A DNA stretch of 64,000 nt from Clostridia bacterium (GCA_017622215.1 JAGARO010000006.1:49028-113027), one strand, 5' to 3'. Positions 38,114 to 47,880 are shown, counted from the first letter of the stretch. Numbers and translations are program-made. Notes: generated by a model from the letters alone, not told the origin.

Positions 38114-39517
38114 ATGCTTAACACAGAAAAAACTATGGACAAAATCGTTGCTCTTTGTAAGGGCAGAGGTTTTATTTATCCTGGCTCCGAAATTTACGGT
38201 GGCCTTGCAAACACATGGGATTACGGCCCTTTGGGTGTTGAACTTAAAAATAATGTTAAAAAGGCTTGGTGGCAGAAGTTTATTCAGGAAAATCCTTACA
38301 ACGTAGGTCTTGACTCCGCTATCCTTATGAACCCACAGACATGGGTGGCTTCTGGTCATCTTTCAGGCTTTTCCGACCCTCTTATGGACTGTCGTGAATG
38401 CCACGAAAGATTCAGAGCCGACAAACTCATCGAAGACTGGTGCGCTGAAAACAGCTTTGAACTTCCAAAGCCTATTGACGCATTCTCACAGGACGAAATG
38501 AAGGCATTTGTTGAAGAACACAACATTCCTTGTCCTACCTGCGGAAAGCACAACTTTACTGACATAAGACAGTTTAACCTTATGTTCAAAACTTTTCAGG
38601 GCGTTACAGAGGACGCTAAAAACACAGTTTACCTCCGTCCTGAAACTGCACAGGGAATTTTCGTAAACTTCCCTAACGTTGCAAGAACATCAAGAAAGAA
38701 AATGCCATTCGGTATCGGTCAGATTGGTAAGTCATTCAGAAACGAAATTACACCTGGTAACTTCATTTTCCGCGTTCGTGAATTTGAACAGATGGAACTT
38801 GAATTCTTCTGTAAGCCTGGTACTGACCTTGAATGGTTTGCATACTGGAGAAACTTCTGTCGCGACTTCCTCTTATCTCTCAATATGAAAGAAGAGAATT
38901 TAAGACTCCGTGACCACGACCCTGAAGAACTTTGCTTCTATTCAAAGGCTACAACTGACTTTGAATTCTTATTCCCATTCGGTTGGGGCGAACTCTGGGG
39001 CGTTGCTGACAGAACTGACTATGACCTTACACAGCACCAGAATACATCAAACAAGGATATGACATACTACGACCAGGAAACAAACGAACACTACATTCCT
39101 TATGTAATCGAGCCATCTCTCGGTGTTGAACGTAGCGTTCTTGCATTCCTTTGCGATGCTTACGACGAAGAAGTTATTGACGCAGAAAAGAACGATGTGC
39201 GTGTTGTTATGCACTTCCACCCTGCTTTAGCACCTGTTAAGGCTGCTGTTCTTCCTCTTTCAAAGAAGCTTTCCGAAAAGGCAAGAGAAGTTTACGCTGA
39301 AATTGCATCAGAATTCTCTGCTGACTTTGACGAATCAGGCTCAATCGGTAAGAGATACAGAAGACAGGACGAAATCGGTACTCCATTCTGTATTACTTAT
39401 GACTTTGAATCTGAAGAAGACGGAATGGTTACAATCCGTCATCGTGATTCAATGGAACAGGAAAGAATCAAGATTTCTGAAATTAACGACTACATAAGAA
39501 AAGCAATCAAGTTCTAA
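38114..39517 (+). CDS. glyS: Glycyl-tRNA synthetase, dimeric type
   Basis: 467 residues, single-chain alpha2 class II enzyme, as opposed to the tetrameric glyQ/glyS form. [21 protein letters not shown] near the N-terminus, motif 2 [21 protein letters not shown] (split: [10 protein letters not shown], then [13 protein letters not shown]), motif 3 [18 protein letters not shown], and a C-terminal anticodon-binding domain. Cysteines CRECHERF and CPTCGKH form a probable zinc site. ATG at 38114 gives the family N-terminus; an upstream in-frame ATG at 38075 would start at the transcription start and is rejected. Confidence 0.96.
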   Translation: MLNTEKTMDKIVALCKGRGFIYPGSEIYGGLANTWDYGPLGVELKNNVKKAWWQKFIQENPYNVGLDSAILMNPQTWVASGHLSGFSDPLMDCRECHERFRADKLIEDWCAENSFELPKPIDAFSQDEMKAFVEEHNIPCPTCGKHNFTDIRQFNLMFKTFQGVTEDAKNTVYLRPETAQGIFVNFPNVARTSRKKMPFGIGQIGKSFRNEITPGNFIFRVREFEQMELEFFCKPGTDLEWFAYWRNFCRDFLLSLNMKEENLRLRDHDPEELCFYSKATTDFEFLFPFGWGELWGVADRTDYDLTQHQNTSNKDMTYYDQETNEHYIPYVIEPSLGVERSVLAFLCDAYDEEVIDAEKNDVRVVMHFHPALAPVKAAVLPLSKKLSEKAREVYAEIASEFSADFDESGSIGKRYRRQDEIGTPFCITYDFESEEDGMVTIRHRDSMEQERIKISEINDYIRKAIKF

Positions 39518-39538
39518 TTCTCTTAAGGAGTGAAAAAG

Positions 39539-40564
39539 ATGTCCTTTGGCGGTATTTTAGGCCACGAAAAAGTAAAGAATATTCTTAAAACAGCCGTAGC
39601 CTCACGCCATACGGGACATGCTTATATTTTCAGCGGTGAAAAGGGTATCGGAAAATACAAAACTGCTCTGGAGTTTGCGCGGGCTTTGGTTTGTGAAAAT
39701 TCTATAAACGGTGAACCCTGCGAAAAATGCAGACACTGCGAGATGAGCAGTCACCCTGATATTATAACTGTTACAAACGAATATTTTGAAGAAGCTTCTT
39801 CAAAAAATATCCGTGTTGAAACTATCCGTAAAATGAAGAATGACATTTATATAAAACCATTTTTAGCAGACAAAAAGGTTTATATAATCCCTGATGCAGA
39901 CACTATGAATACGGCTTCTCAGAACAGCATCTTAAAGGTTTTTGAAGAGCCACCTGCATACTGCACAATCATTCTTATTTCGGAAAACATCCAGTCCCTT
40001 CTTCAGACAATCCGTTCAAGAGGAACTGAAATTGAATTCTTCCCCCTCTCTCACGAGATTATAAGAACATATCTTTCGGAAAATTATCCATATATTTCTC
40101 CTGAGGAGACAGCTGTTTATTCGAAAATTTCAGGGGGGTCAATCGGCAGGGCTGTGGAGCTTTTATCCGACCCTGATATCCAGAGAATACGCAGTGAGGC
40201 TATCGACGGATTTTTAAAATTACTTCACAAGGGACAAAGATTTATTTACGATTACATTGGTTTTCTTAAAAAGAATAAAACCTCAATCGACTTTATTCTT
40301 GATACACTTAAAAGCTGGGCAAGGGACTCATTACTCTTAAAACAGGGGCAGTCCCAGGAATTACTTATTAACGCTGACAAGCTTTCCGAGCTTACAAAGT
40401 TTTCTGAAACTGTAAATGACAGCGTTCCCGTAAAGCTTTTGGACACACTTATAAATTATCAAAGTTATTTAGCACAAAACATAAATTATTCTGCCGCTAT
40501 ACACTGTATGGCGCTTGAAATATGGGAGGAACTCCATGGTAGAAGTTATCGGAGTCAGGTTTAA
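39539..40564 (+). CDS. holB: DNA polymerase III delta-prime subunit
   Basis: 341 residues, clamp-loader AAA+ family. P-loop-like GEKGIGKYKTA (about 33-43) lacks the usual S/T after GK, so ATP hydrolysis is doubtful, as in the delta-prime stator role. Four-cysteine zinc module around CENSINGEPCEKCRHCE. DADTMNTASQNSILKVFEEPP and a sensor-1-like SRGTE are present. AAGGAG lies eight bases before the ATG at 39539. Followed, with overlap, by ricT, the same order as holB-yaaT in Bacillus. Confidence 0.9.
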   Translation: MSFGGILGHEKVKNILKTAVASRHTGHAYIFSGEKGIGKYKTALEFARALVCENSINGEPCEKCRHCEMSSHPDIITVTNEYFEEASSKNIRVETIRKMKNDIYIKPFLADKKVYIIPDADTMNTASQNSILKVFEEPPAYCTIILISENIQSLLQTIRSRGTEIEFFPLSHEIIRTYLSENYPYISPEETAVYSKISGGSIGRAVELLSDPDIQRIRSEAIDGFLKLLHKGQRFIYDYIGFLKKNKTSIDFILDTLKSWARDSLLLKQGQSQELLINADKLSELTKFSETVNDSVPVKLLDTLINYQSYLAQNINYSAAIHCMALEIWEELHGRSYRSQV

Positions 40565-41396
40565 CAGGGCAGGTAAAATATATTATTTTGACCCACAGGG
40601 CGCACATTTTTCCTACAGTCAGGGCGTTATCGTTGAGACTGCCAGAGGTGTGGAATTCGGTACTGTGGCAATCGAAAATAAAAATGTTACCGACGATATG
40701 ATTGTTCCGCCTCTTAAACCTATAATAAGGGCTGCAACTAACGCAGACTACGAACAATTTGAAAAAAATAAAGAAAAAGAAAAGGAAGCCTTCGAGATTG
40801 CTCAGAAGAAAATTGAAGAGCACAAGCTTGAAATGAACCTTATTTCCACAGAATACACCTTTGACGGCTCAAAGATTTTATTCTATTTTACAGCTGAAGG
40901 CAGAGTGGATTTCCGCGACCTTGTTAAATCCCTTGCAGGGGTTTTCCGTGCGAGAATCGAGCTTCGTCAGATTGGTGTTAGAGACGAGGCTAAAACTCTT
41001 GGAGCTGTGGGAATCTGTGGCAGACCTTTGTGCTGTTCCACATTTTTAGGTGATTTTCATCCTGTGTCAATCAAAATGGCAAAGGAACAGGGCTTATCCT
41101 TAAACCCTACAAAGATTTCAGGAAGCTGTGGCAGGCTTATGTGCTGTCTTCAGTACGAGCAGGATGCCTACGAGCATATGCACAAGATTATTCCGCCTAA
41201 AGATTCTCTTGTTGAATATCAGGGGGACAAGGGCGTTATTATTGACACAAGCATCTTAAAGGGTCTTGTTAAAGTCAAGTTTGAAATTGGCGAAACTGTG
41301 GAAATCAAGGAAATTCCTTTTAAGGACGTAAAAGTTCTTAAAAAAGGCAAGGTACAGGAAATCCACGATGATGCCGAAGGCGAGATTGTAGAATAA
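40536..41396 (+). CDS. ricT: RicT/YaaT, PSP1-domain regulator
   Basis: 286 residues. PSP1 C-terminal domain with the two signature cysteine clusters GICGRPLCC and GSCGRLMCC; in Bacillus RicT with RicA and RicF forms the Y-complex that carries Fe-S clusters and stimulates RNase Y and Spo0A phosphorelay. RicA/RicF are not in the window. Starts at the ATG at 40536 (GGGAGGA upstream), inside the holB end. The C-terminal tail is a KOW-like, basic-acidic segment (GDKGVIIDTSILKGLVKV). Stop overlaps the next gene (TAATG). Confidence 0.92.
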   Translation: MVEVIGVRFNRAGKIYYFDPQGAHFSYSQGVIVETARGVEFGTVAIENKNVTDDMIVPPLKPIIRAATNADYEQFEKNKEKEKEAFEIAQKKIEEHKLEMNLISTEYTFDGSKILFYFTAEGRVDFRDLVKSLAGVFRARIELRQIGVRDEAKTLGAVGICGRPLCCSTFLGDFHPVSIKMAKEQGLSLNPTKISGSCGRLMCCLQYEQDAYEHMHKIIPPKDSLVEYQGDKGVIIDTSILKGLVKVKFEIGETVEIKEIPFKDVKVLKKGKVQEIHDDAEGEIVE

Positions 41397-42364
41397 TGAA
41401 ATCTGAAAATCAGAAACTCAAGCTTCTTGAAATTTTGAATATTCTCTGCACCAAAACTGATGAGGAACATTTTCTCTCCACCCAGGAGCTTATTGATGCC
41501 CTTGCATCAAAGGATATTCCTGTAGAAAGAAAGACTCTGTATTCAGATATTGAGTGCCTAATCAATTTCGGATTTGACATAATTATTGAGAAAAGAAAGA
41601 GCAACTTTTATGCAATGGGCTCCCGTGAGCTTGAACTTTCGGAGCTTAAGCTTTTAGTCGACTCTGTTCAGGCATCCAAATACATTACTCACAAAAAAAG
41701 TATTGAGCTTATTAAAAAGCTCGAAAAATTTACCAGCGAGCACAACGCCAGACAGCTCCAGCGTCAGGTCTTTGTTGCAGAGCGAATCAAGACCAACAAC
41801 GAGCAGATTTACTATAACATCGACGCTATCAACCTTGCTCTCACACAAAGCAAAAAGATTTCCTTTAAGTATTCACAGTGGAACTTAAACAAGGAGTCTG
41901 AGTTCCGTCGCGGAGGGGAATCCTACGTAGAGAATCCTCTTGGGCTTGCTATCGCTGACAACAACTATTACCTCATTTCCTACAGCGACAAGCACAAAAA
42001 GATTGTTCACTTCAGGGTTGACAAGATGAGCAATATTTCTGTTCTGGAGGAAAAAGCTGAAAAGCACAACATCAACATTGCAGAGTACACAAACAAAACC
42101 TTTAATATGTACGGCGGTGAAAATGAGTTTGCGGAAATAATCTTCCACAACTCACTTATAAATGTTGTTCTCGACCGATTCGGCAGCGGAATTACAATCC
42201 ACAAAGTTGACGGTGAGCATTTTAAGGCTGTCTTAAACGTAGCCTCAAGTCCTGTATTTTTAGGCTGGCTCATGAGTTTCGGAAACAAGGCAAAAGTTAT
42301 TGCGCCACAGTCCCTTATGGATGAAATCAAAAAAATTACAAAAGAAATTTCAGATTTATATTAA
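41396..42364 (+). CDS. WYL-domain transcriptional regulator
   Basis: 322 residues. N-terminal winged helix (about 1-65: LKLLEILNILCT...LSTQELIDAL...VERKTLYSDIECL), central WYL domain (about 120-220: AINLALTQSKKISFKYSQWN...NPLGLAIADNNYYLISYSD) and a C-terminal WCX-like domain ending in a helix. WYL domains bind nucleic acid or nucleotides and appear in DNA-damage and defence regulators. Here it is the last gene of a housekeeping operon with ricT, so a general role is likelier. Start overlaps the ricT stop. Confidence 0.82.
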   Translation: MKSENQKLKLLEILNILCTKTDEEHFLSTQELIDALASKDIPVERKTLYSDIECLINFGFDIIIEKRKSNFYAMGSRELELSELKLLVDSVQASKYITHKKSIELIKKLEKFTSEHNARQLQRQVFVAERIKTNNEQIYYNIDAINLALTQSKKISFKYSQWNLNKESEFRRGGESYVENPLGLAIADNNYYLISYSDKHKKIVHFRVDKMSNISVLEEKAEKHNINIAEYTNKTFNMYGGENEFAEIIFHNSLINVVLDRFGSGITIHKVDGEHFKAVLNVASSPVFLGWLMSFGNKAKVIAPQSLMDEIKKITKEISDLY

Positions 42365-42365
42365 G

Positions 42366-42396
42366 AAAACCCGAGGATAATCCTCGGGTTTTTATT
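42366..42396. terminator. Bidirectional terminator, WYL gene and typA
   Basis: Stem AACCCGAGGA / TCCTCGGGTT with loop TAA, T-run on the plus side and A-run on the other. Confidence 0.88.
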
Positions 42397-44215
42397 ATTT
42401 GTTCTTACCTCTTGCCTTTAAGCGAAGTTCAGTATTTAAAATTCTCTTTCTTATTCTAAGGCTTTCAGGGGTAACCTCTAAAAGCTCGTCCTCAGCTAAA
42501 AATTCAAGGCAATCTTCAAGGCTGAAGTTAAGAGGTGGCACAAGTCTTAAGGCTTCGTCACTGCCTGATGAACGGGTGTTTGTCAGGTGCTTTGTCTTAC
42601 AGACATTTACCGCGATATCCTCAAGCTTTGGATTTACACCAACAACCATGCCCTCATAAACAGGAGTATTCGGTCCGATTAACATCTGGCCTCTGTCCTG
42701 TACTTTGAAAATCCCGTAAGCAACAGCTTCACCTGTTTCAAAGGCTACAAGGGAGCCTGTGTAACGCTTTGTAATGTCGCCTTTATATGGCTGGTACTCG
42801 TGGAATACTGAGTTTATAATTCCTTCGCCTCTTGTGTCAGTCAAAAATTCGTTTCTATATCCCAAAAGTCCTCTTGCAGGAATAAGATATTCAAGTCGCA
42901 TTCTTGAGCCAACAGGCGCCATCTGTGTCATCTCAGCTTTTCTTGAACCAAGCTTTTCCATAACTGCACCTACAGCCTCTTCAGGAACATCGATTGTTAC
43001 TCTTTCAACAGGCTCATAGGTCTGTCCGTCAATTTCCTTATAAAGTACCTTTGGTGTACTTACTGAAAATTCAAAGCCCTCTCTTCTCATTGTTTCAATA
43101 AGAATAGACAGGTGCATTTCCCCTCTGCCTGAAACCCTGAAGCTTTCAGTTGTTTCTCCGTCCTCAACTCTTAAGGAAACGTCCTTTAAAAGCTCCTTAT
43201 AAAGTCTTTCTCTTATCTGTCTTGAAGTTACAAACTTACCCTCTTTGCCTGCGAATGGGCTGTCGTTTACAGCGAAAGTCATTTCAATTGTAGGTTCGTC
43301 AATCTTTACAAATTCAAGTGGTGTCGGGTCTTCGGTTGATGTGATTGTATCACCGATTGTTACATCTGTAACGCCTGAAATTGTGATAATATCTCCAACC
43401 TTTGCTTCCGTTACAGGTGTTCTTCCAAGTCCGTCAATCTGGTAAAGGTTTACTATCTTTGACTTATATGGCTTATGCTTTTCGTGGAAGTCGGAAACAA
43501 CCACTTCCTGATTCTGCTTGATTGTTCCTCTTTCAATCTTACCAATTGCAATTCGTCCTACATATTCATTATAGTCAATTGAGGAAACAAGCATCTGAAG
43601 TGGGCCATCTCCGTCGCCTTGAGGTGCAGGAATATATTCCTTGATTGTCTTAAACATTACACCTAAATCTTCATCAAGATTGTATGGATTTAAGGAAGCC
43701 TTACCATCTCTGCCTGAGCAGTAGATAATCGGGCTGTCAAGCTGTTCATCTGTGGCATCAAGGTCAAGGAAAAGTTCTAAAACTTCGTCTGCAACAGCAT
43801 CAAGTCTTGCATCAGGCTTATCAATTTTATTTACAACGATAATTACCTTATGGTTAAGATTAAGCGCCTTCTGAAGAACAAATCTTGTCTGTGGCATCGG
43901 GCCTTCTGCTGCATCAACAAGCAAAATTACACCATCAACCATTTTTAAGATTCTCTCTACCTCACCGCTGAAGTCAGCGTGTCCAGGTGTATCAATAATA
44001 TTTATCTTTATTCCGTCATACATTACAGAGGTGTTTTTGGCAAGGATTGTAATTCCTCTTTCCTTTTCAAGGTCATTGTTATCCATAACTCTTTCTTCAA
44101 CAACCTGATTTTCTCTGTAAATTCCGCCCTGTTTTAAAAGCTGGTCAACCAGAGTTGTCTTACCGTGGTCAACATGGGCGATAATCGCAATATTTCTTAA
44201 ATCTTCTCTAATCAT
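42395..44215 (-). CDS. typA: Ribosome-associated GTPase TypA/BipA
   Basis: 606 residues. GTPase motifs: AHVDHGKTT (about 13-21), the RGITI switch (ERGITILAKN), DTPGHADF, and NKIDKPDAR. EF-G-like domains III and V and the BipA-specific C-terminus (EFLAEDELLEVTPESLRIRKRIL) follow. Supports 50S assembly under stress and cold. AGAGGT abuts an ATG at 44221; the ATG at 44215 has the correct six-base spacing and is chosen. Monocistronic. Confidence 0.95.
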   Translation of the reverse strand: MIREDLRNIAIIAHVDHGKTTLVDQLLKQGGIYRENQVVEERVMDNNDLEKERGITILAKNTSVMYDGIKINIIDTPGHADFSGEVERILKMVDGVILLVDAAEGPMPQTRFVLQKALNLNHKVIIVVNKIDKPDARLDAVADEVLELFLDLDATDEQLDSPIIYCSGRDGKASLNPYNLDEDLGVMFKTIKEYIPAPQGDGDGPLQMLVSSIDYNEYVGRIAIGKIERGTIKQNQEVVVSDFHEKHKPYKSKIVNLYQIDGLGRTPVTEAKVGDIITISGVTDVTIGDTITSTEDPTPLEFVKIDEPTIEMTFAVNDSPFAGKEGKFVTSRQIRERLYKELLKDVSLRVEDGETTESFRVSGRGEMHLSILIETMRREGFEFSVSTPKVLYKEIDGQTYEPVERVTIDVPEEAVGAVMEKLGSRKAEMTQMAPVGSRMRLEYLIPARGLLGYRNEFLTDTRGEGIINSVFHEYQPYKGDITKRYTGSLVAFETGEAVAYGIFKVQDRGQMLIGPNTPVYEGMVVGVNPKLEDIAVNVCKTKHLTNTRSSGSDEALRLVPPLNFSLEDCLEFLAEDELLEVTPESLRIRKRILNTELRLKARGKNK

Positions 44216-44244
44216 AATCATACCTCTTTTCAGCACAATTCACT

Positions 44245-44273
44245 ATTATACGATATTTGTTCCGTTTTGTCCA
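44245..44273 (-). promoter_or_regulatory. Sigma-A promoter of typA
   Basis: TGGACA, 17-base spacer, TATAAT on the minus strand. Confidence 0.78.
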
Positions 44274-44284
44274 TAGTTTTATTC

Positions 44285-44324
44285 AAAAAAATCCCGTAAC
44301 ACCTCTCCGGTATTACGGGGTTTT
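44285..44324 (-). terminator. Terminator of rlmH transcript
   Basis: Stem CCCGTAA / TTACGGG extended by ACC/GGT around a short loop, followed by T7 on the minus strand, just after the rlmH stop. Confidence 0.82.
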
Positions 44325-44328
44325 GGTA

Positions 44329-44796
44329 TTATTTATGATAGGTTTTTCCCTCAATTATAGTGAATGCTCTGTAAATCTGCTCTAAAAGAACTACCCTCAT
44401 AAGCTGGTGAGGAAATGTCATTTCAGAAAAGCTCAGTCTTAAAGCTGACTTTTCCTTAATCCTTTCGTGAAGTCCCATTGAACCTCCGATAATAAAGACA
44501 ATTTTAGCTGTACCGCTTACCATAAGGTTGTCCAAATACTTTGAAAAATCCTCAGAGGATTTTTGTTTTCCCTCAACACACAAGGTAATCACCTTTGCAT
44601 TTTCAGGGATTTTCTCCTCAATCCGTGCCGCCTCTTTTTCAAGCACAAGCTCTTTATTTCCCTCTGTGGCTTCGTCCTTTACCTCAACAATATTAAGATT
44701 ACAATATCTCGTAAGGCGTTTAGCATATTCCTCTATAGCAGAAGTAAAAAACTTTTCCTTTATCTTTCCGACTGAAATAACTGTTATACTAACCAT
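44329..44796 (-). CDS. rlmH: 23S rRNA pseudouridine-1915 N3-methyltransferase RlmH
   Basis: 155 residues, SPOUT trefoil-knot family. FIIGGSMGLHERIKEK (SAM loop) and SEMTFPHQLMRVVLLEQIYRAF...GKTYHK (C-terminal knot) are canonical. Starts in the stop codon of the response regulator (TAATG), so they are coupled. RlmH also lies near the walRK locus in other Firmicutes. Confidence 0.95.
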   Translation of the reverse strand: MVSITVISVGKIKEKFFTSAIEEYAKRLTRYCNLNIVEVKDEATEGNKELVLEKEAARIEEKIPENAKVITLCVEGKQKSSEDFSKYLDNLMVSGTAKIVFIIGGSMGLHERIKEKSALRLSFSEMTFPHQLMRVVLLEQIYRAFTIIEGKTYHK

Positions 44797-45482
44797 TATT
44801 TATTGAAGTAATAGCCTACGCCGCGCTTTGTCATAATATACTTAGGCTCAGACGGGTCGTCCTCAATTTTTTCTCTTACTCGTCTTACAGTAACGTCAAC
44901 TGTTCTTACGTCGCCGTAGTACTCATAATCCCATACATTTGATAAAAGGGACTGTCTTGAAAAAATCTTGTTTGGCTGCTGTGCAAGGAATTTTATAAGG
45001 TCAAATTCACGGATTGTAAGTTCAACAAGCTTTCCGTCCTTATAAAGTTCGTATCTGTTAAGGTCTAAAACGAAGTTACCGATTTCAAGCTTTTCGCTTT
45101 CGTCATCAGCCTGAACTGCATTTGCGTTTCTTCTCATATTAGCCTTGATTCTTGCCATAAGCTCACGAACGCTGAAAGGCTTTGTGATATAGTCATCTGC
45201 GCCAAGTTCAAGACCTAAAACCTTATCAACTTCTTCTTCTCTTGCTGTGAGCATAAGAATCGGAACATTTGACTTTTCTCTTATTGTTCTGCAGACAGAA
45301 AAACCGTCCATCTTCGGAAGCATTACATCAAGGAGAATAAGGTCAGGGTTTTCCTCGTTAAATTTCTTAACAGCTTCCTCTCCGTCATAAGCCTCCACAA
45401 CCTCATAATTTTCCTTTTCAAGATTGATTCTGAGTATGTCTGCAATTGGCTTTTCGTCATCAACTACAAGTATTTTTTTCAT
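44796..45482 (-). CDS. walR: WalR-like OmpR-family response regulator (no kinase adjacent)
   Basis: 228 residues. Receiver domain with acidic pair DDE, phospho-acceptor D52 in LILLDVMLP, T in MLTAREEEVDKVLGLELGADDYITKPFS; C-terminal OmpR winged helix (RTVDVTVRRVREKIEDDPSEP...RGVGYYF). The receiver is very close to WalR/YycF, the essential wall-homeostasis regulator. walK, walH and walI are missing; the upstream partner is a wall peptidase. ATG at 45482 has GGGGTG six bases before it; a GTG nine bases earlier is less likely. WalR identity is probable, not proven. Confidence 0.8.
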   Translation of the reverse strand: MKKILVVDDEKPIADILRINLEKENYEVVEAYDGEEAVKKFNEENPDLILLDVMLPKMDGFSVCRTIREKSNVPILMLTAREEEVDKVLGLELGADDYITKPFSVRELMARIKANMRRNANAVQADDESEKLEIGNFVLDLNRYELYKDGKLVELTIREFDLIKFLAQQPNKIFSRQSLLSNVWDYEYYGDVRTVDVTVRRVREKIEDDPSEPKYIMTKRGVGYYFNK

Positions 45483-45497
45483 TTCCTTCACCCCATT

Positions 45498-46949
45498 TTA
45501 ATAACTTACATAATTAAGCGGATTTTGATATACACCGTTTTTCTTTATTTCAAAGTGGAGATGTACTCCTGTACTTCGTCCTGTACTTCCCATTCGGGCA
45601 ATTTGCTGTCCCTTACGGACTCTTGAACCAACTCTTACAAGAAGTGATGCGTTATGTCCATAACAGGTCTGATAGCCGTTTTCGTGGTTTATAATAACAT
45701 AGTTTCCGTAGCCCGACATCCAGCCTGCGTATGTTACAACACCGCCGTCTGCCGCCAGAATAGCTGAACCGTAGGAGCCACCTATATCAATACCGTTATG
45801 GTTTCTTCCCCATCTTCTGCCGTAACGGGAGGTTAAAACCCCTGATGCAGGTCTCTGGAATGTTCCTGAGCCCGTTGTAGGAGGCCTTTTCTTTGTACCA
45901 ACTTTTTCGACCTGCACAACAGGTTCAGAAATTGTTTCTCTTTCAAAAACTTCCCTTGATTGTTCAATGCCGTTTATACGGACTACCTTTGCAACAACTC
46001 TGTCCTTACCCTTTACACCGCGGGAAACGACTTTTGTTGTTCCTTTATAGATTGTATCGTCCTCCTGCCTTTCAACAGGGAACGGTATCTCTTCATAATA
46101 TCTTTCATCAGCAATAGACATTACATTAAGAACAGGAGTAATTTCTTCAACATTTATACTCTGTCCCTCTCTTATGTTCTCTGTAAGGCCAGGGTTTGCA
46201 GCCATAAGCTTTTCAACAGTCATTCCATAGGCGTTTGCAATATCCCAGAGAGTGTCGTTTCTCTTTATTTTATACTGCTTGACCTGCCTTCCGCTGCCTG
46301 TAAAGAGTTTTATTGCATCTTCAGGAAGTTCAAAATGGCCGATATTTATATAGCCCTTTTCTACTTCAACTCTTTCTACAAATTCAATTCTGGCACTGTC
46401 TGTAACATTTTTTCCTCTGTATCTTTCCTTATATTCAGCAAGAACCCAATCCGCAACATCTTTGGAGGTTACTCCGCAGATAAGCTCGTCATTTACGTAA
46501 ATTCCGTAGCCCTCAACCATAAGGTCTATATTTTCATAAAGAATATTCTCTATTTCCCTTGCAGAAAGTGTTTCGCTGGCCTTAACAATTCTTCTTACAA
46601 AGGTCGCTTCCTTATTAAAGGTCTGATAGGAAAAATTTTCTATATTTTCCTTTGCAGAACTCAAGGCCTCATAAACAGGCTTCTGCTCTATAACATTTCC
46701 GATAACCTCTCCGTCAATAAGCACCTCAAAGCCCATTTTATAGCCTAAAAGATTTACTGCAAGACACACAAGAAACGAAACTATAAGTGTTACAGACCAC
46801 ACGATTATACGATAGCTGAATTCCTTCCACAATCGTCTTGCCTGTCTTTTATATTCATCATTTATAAATTTATCAAGAAAGCTCTTTTTCTCTTCAACCG
46901 AAGTTTCTTCGCTTTCTAAAATCAGCTCTTCCTTTTCTCTGTTCAGCAA
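45498..46949 (-). CDS. Membrane-anchored LysM-G5-M23 peptidase
   Basis: 483 residues: cytosolic N-terminus (1-45), one transmembrane segment (about 47-68), a middle domain (70-220), LysM (226-268), G5 domain (about 275-352), and M23 endopeptidase (about 365-480) with zinc ligands in NHNGIDIG (H384, D388) and HLHFE (H465), plus YGHN (H432). It would cut or sense peptidoglycan cross-links outside the membrane. TTG start with GAGGTGG upstream. Co-transcribed with walR and rlmH; WalR regulates such hydrolases elsewhere, so co-transcription is meaningful. Confidence 0.88.
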   Translation of the reverse strand: MLNREKEELILESEETSVEEKKSFLDKFINDEYKRQARRLWKEFSYRIIVWSVTLIVSFLVCLAVNLLGYKMGFEVLIDGEVIGNVIEQKPVYEALSSAKENIENFSYQTFNKEATFVRRIVKASETLSAREIENILYENIDLMVEGYGIYVNDELICGVTSKDVADWVLAEYKERYRGKNVTDSARIEFVERVEVEKGYINIGHFELPEDAIKLFTGSGRQVKQYKIKRNDTLWDIANAYGMTVEKLMAANPGLTENIREGQSINVEEITPVLNVMSIADERYYEEIPFPVERQEDDTIYKGTTKVVSRGVKGKDRVVAKVVRINGIEQSREVFERETISEPVVQVEKVGTKKRPPTTGSGTFQRPASGVLTSRYGRRWGRNHNGIDIGGSYGSAILAADGGVVTYAGWMSGYGNYVIINHENGYQTCYGHNASLLVRVGSRVRKGQQIARMGSTGRSTGVHLHFEIKKNGVYQNPLNYVSY

Positions 46950-46991
46950 AGAACCACCTCGCTTTTGCAGAAATTAGATATACACACTTTA

Positions 46992-47020
46992 ATTTTACAC
47001 TAACAAAATCCAAAAATCAA
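46992..47020 (-). promoter_or_regulatory. Sigma-A promoter of the M23-walR-rlmH operon
   Basis: TTGATT, 17-base spacer, TAAAAT on the minus strand. Confidence 0.65.
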
Positions 47021-47049
47021 GTAATTTTAATGTATTCCTTAAGATTTGA

Positions 47050-47508
47050 CTACATACTTTTTATTTCAGCATAAACCTCTCCGTTTTTTACCTCTAAAAT
47101 TCCGTAGGAGCTTCGCACAGCCCCCGGATTTAACATAACCACATCACCGAAGTTTTCCATAAATCTGCTATGGGTATGGCCAAAAATTATTACATCAGCA
47201 CCCATTTCTCTTCCCTTTTTAAGAAGATTATATGGATTTGTCTTTACTCCGTACATATGACCGTGGGTTAAAAATATTTTCTTTCCGCTAAAATCAAAAA
47301 CTCTGTCGTTTGGCACATTATTCAGCCAGAAATCATTATTTCCTCTTACAAATTCAAATTCCTTACGGGGATAAACCTCCATAAGCTCCTCTATATCCCT
47401 GTGCACGTCCCCTGCAAATATAACAAGATCTATATTCTTCTCTCTTTCAAGAGCCTCAATCATATCTCCTGTTCTGCCGTGGGAGTCGCTGAAAATTATT
47501 GCTTTCAA
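47050..47508 (-). CDS. YfcE/MJ0936-type metallophosphoesterase
   Basis: 152 residues, calcineurin-like fold with metal motifs FSDSHG (7-12), FAGDVHRD, RGNND, LTHGHMYG and FGHTHS. The family hydrolyses phosphodiesters of unknown physiological substrate. Its usual partner in Clostridia is rph/rdgB, absent here. ATG with a GGAAGTG-type Shine-Dalgarno (from CACTTCC). Confidence 0.85.
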   Translation of the reverse strand: MKAIIFSDSHGRTGDMIEALEREKNIDLVIFAGDVHRDIEELMEVYPRKEFEFVRGNNDFWLNNVPNDRVFDFSGKKIFLTHGHMYGVKTNPYNLLKKGREMGADVIIFGHTHSRFMENFGDVVMLNPGAVRSSYGILEVKNGEVYAEIKSM

Positions 47509-47528
47509 GTTATCACTTCCTTATGTAA

Positions 47529-47557
47529 ATTTTACCATAATTATTTCCCTTTGTCAC
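47529..47557 (-). promoter_or_regulatory. Promoter of the phosphoesterase gene
   Basis: GTGACA, 17-base spacer, TAAAAT on the minus strand. It overlaps a weaker plus-strand TTGTCA-19-TATAAT (47551-47581) that could serve the divergent small gene. Confidence 0.55.
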
Positions 47558-47607
47558 TTTTTTTATTTTAAGTCATATAATATATAGAAAATATAGGAGG
47601 GATTTTT

Positions 47608-47880
47608 ATGAATATCCAGAATATGTTATCGAATGTCAGTCCCGAAACTCTGCGTCAGGGACTTTCTAAAATCAGCAATATGTTAACTCCCGAGCAAATG
47701 GCACAGATGCAGTCTCTGCTTCAGGGAAATAACAAAAATGCCATAGGCAGTCAGCTGGGTAACCTAAACCCCCAGGACCTGATTTCGGTGCTGAAGCAAA
47801 ACCCCAAACTAATGCAGTCCTTGTCCAAGAATCCACAGGTAATGAAAACACTTATGGAGATTCTCAAGAATCAGACTTAG
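47608..47880 (+). CDS. Small protein of unknown function beside sipL (possible 5' part of a frameshifted gene)
   Basis: 90 residues, Met/Gln/Asn-rich, helical, no signal peptide: opens MNIQNMLSNVSPETLRQGLS and ends with NPQVMKTLMEILKNQT. AGGAGGG lies just before the ATG, so translation start is real. The sequence stops at a TAG, and a second frame (-1) then encodes a helical segment that looks like a natural continuation. It could be one gene broken by a frameshift, a programmed shift, or two coupled genes. I do not recognise the family. Confidence 0.6.
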   Translation: MNIQNMLSNVSPETLRQGLSKISNMLTPEQMAQMQSLLQGNNKNAIGSQLGNLNPQDLISVLKQNPKLMQSLSKNPQVMKTLMEILKNQT

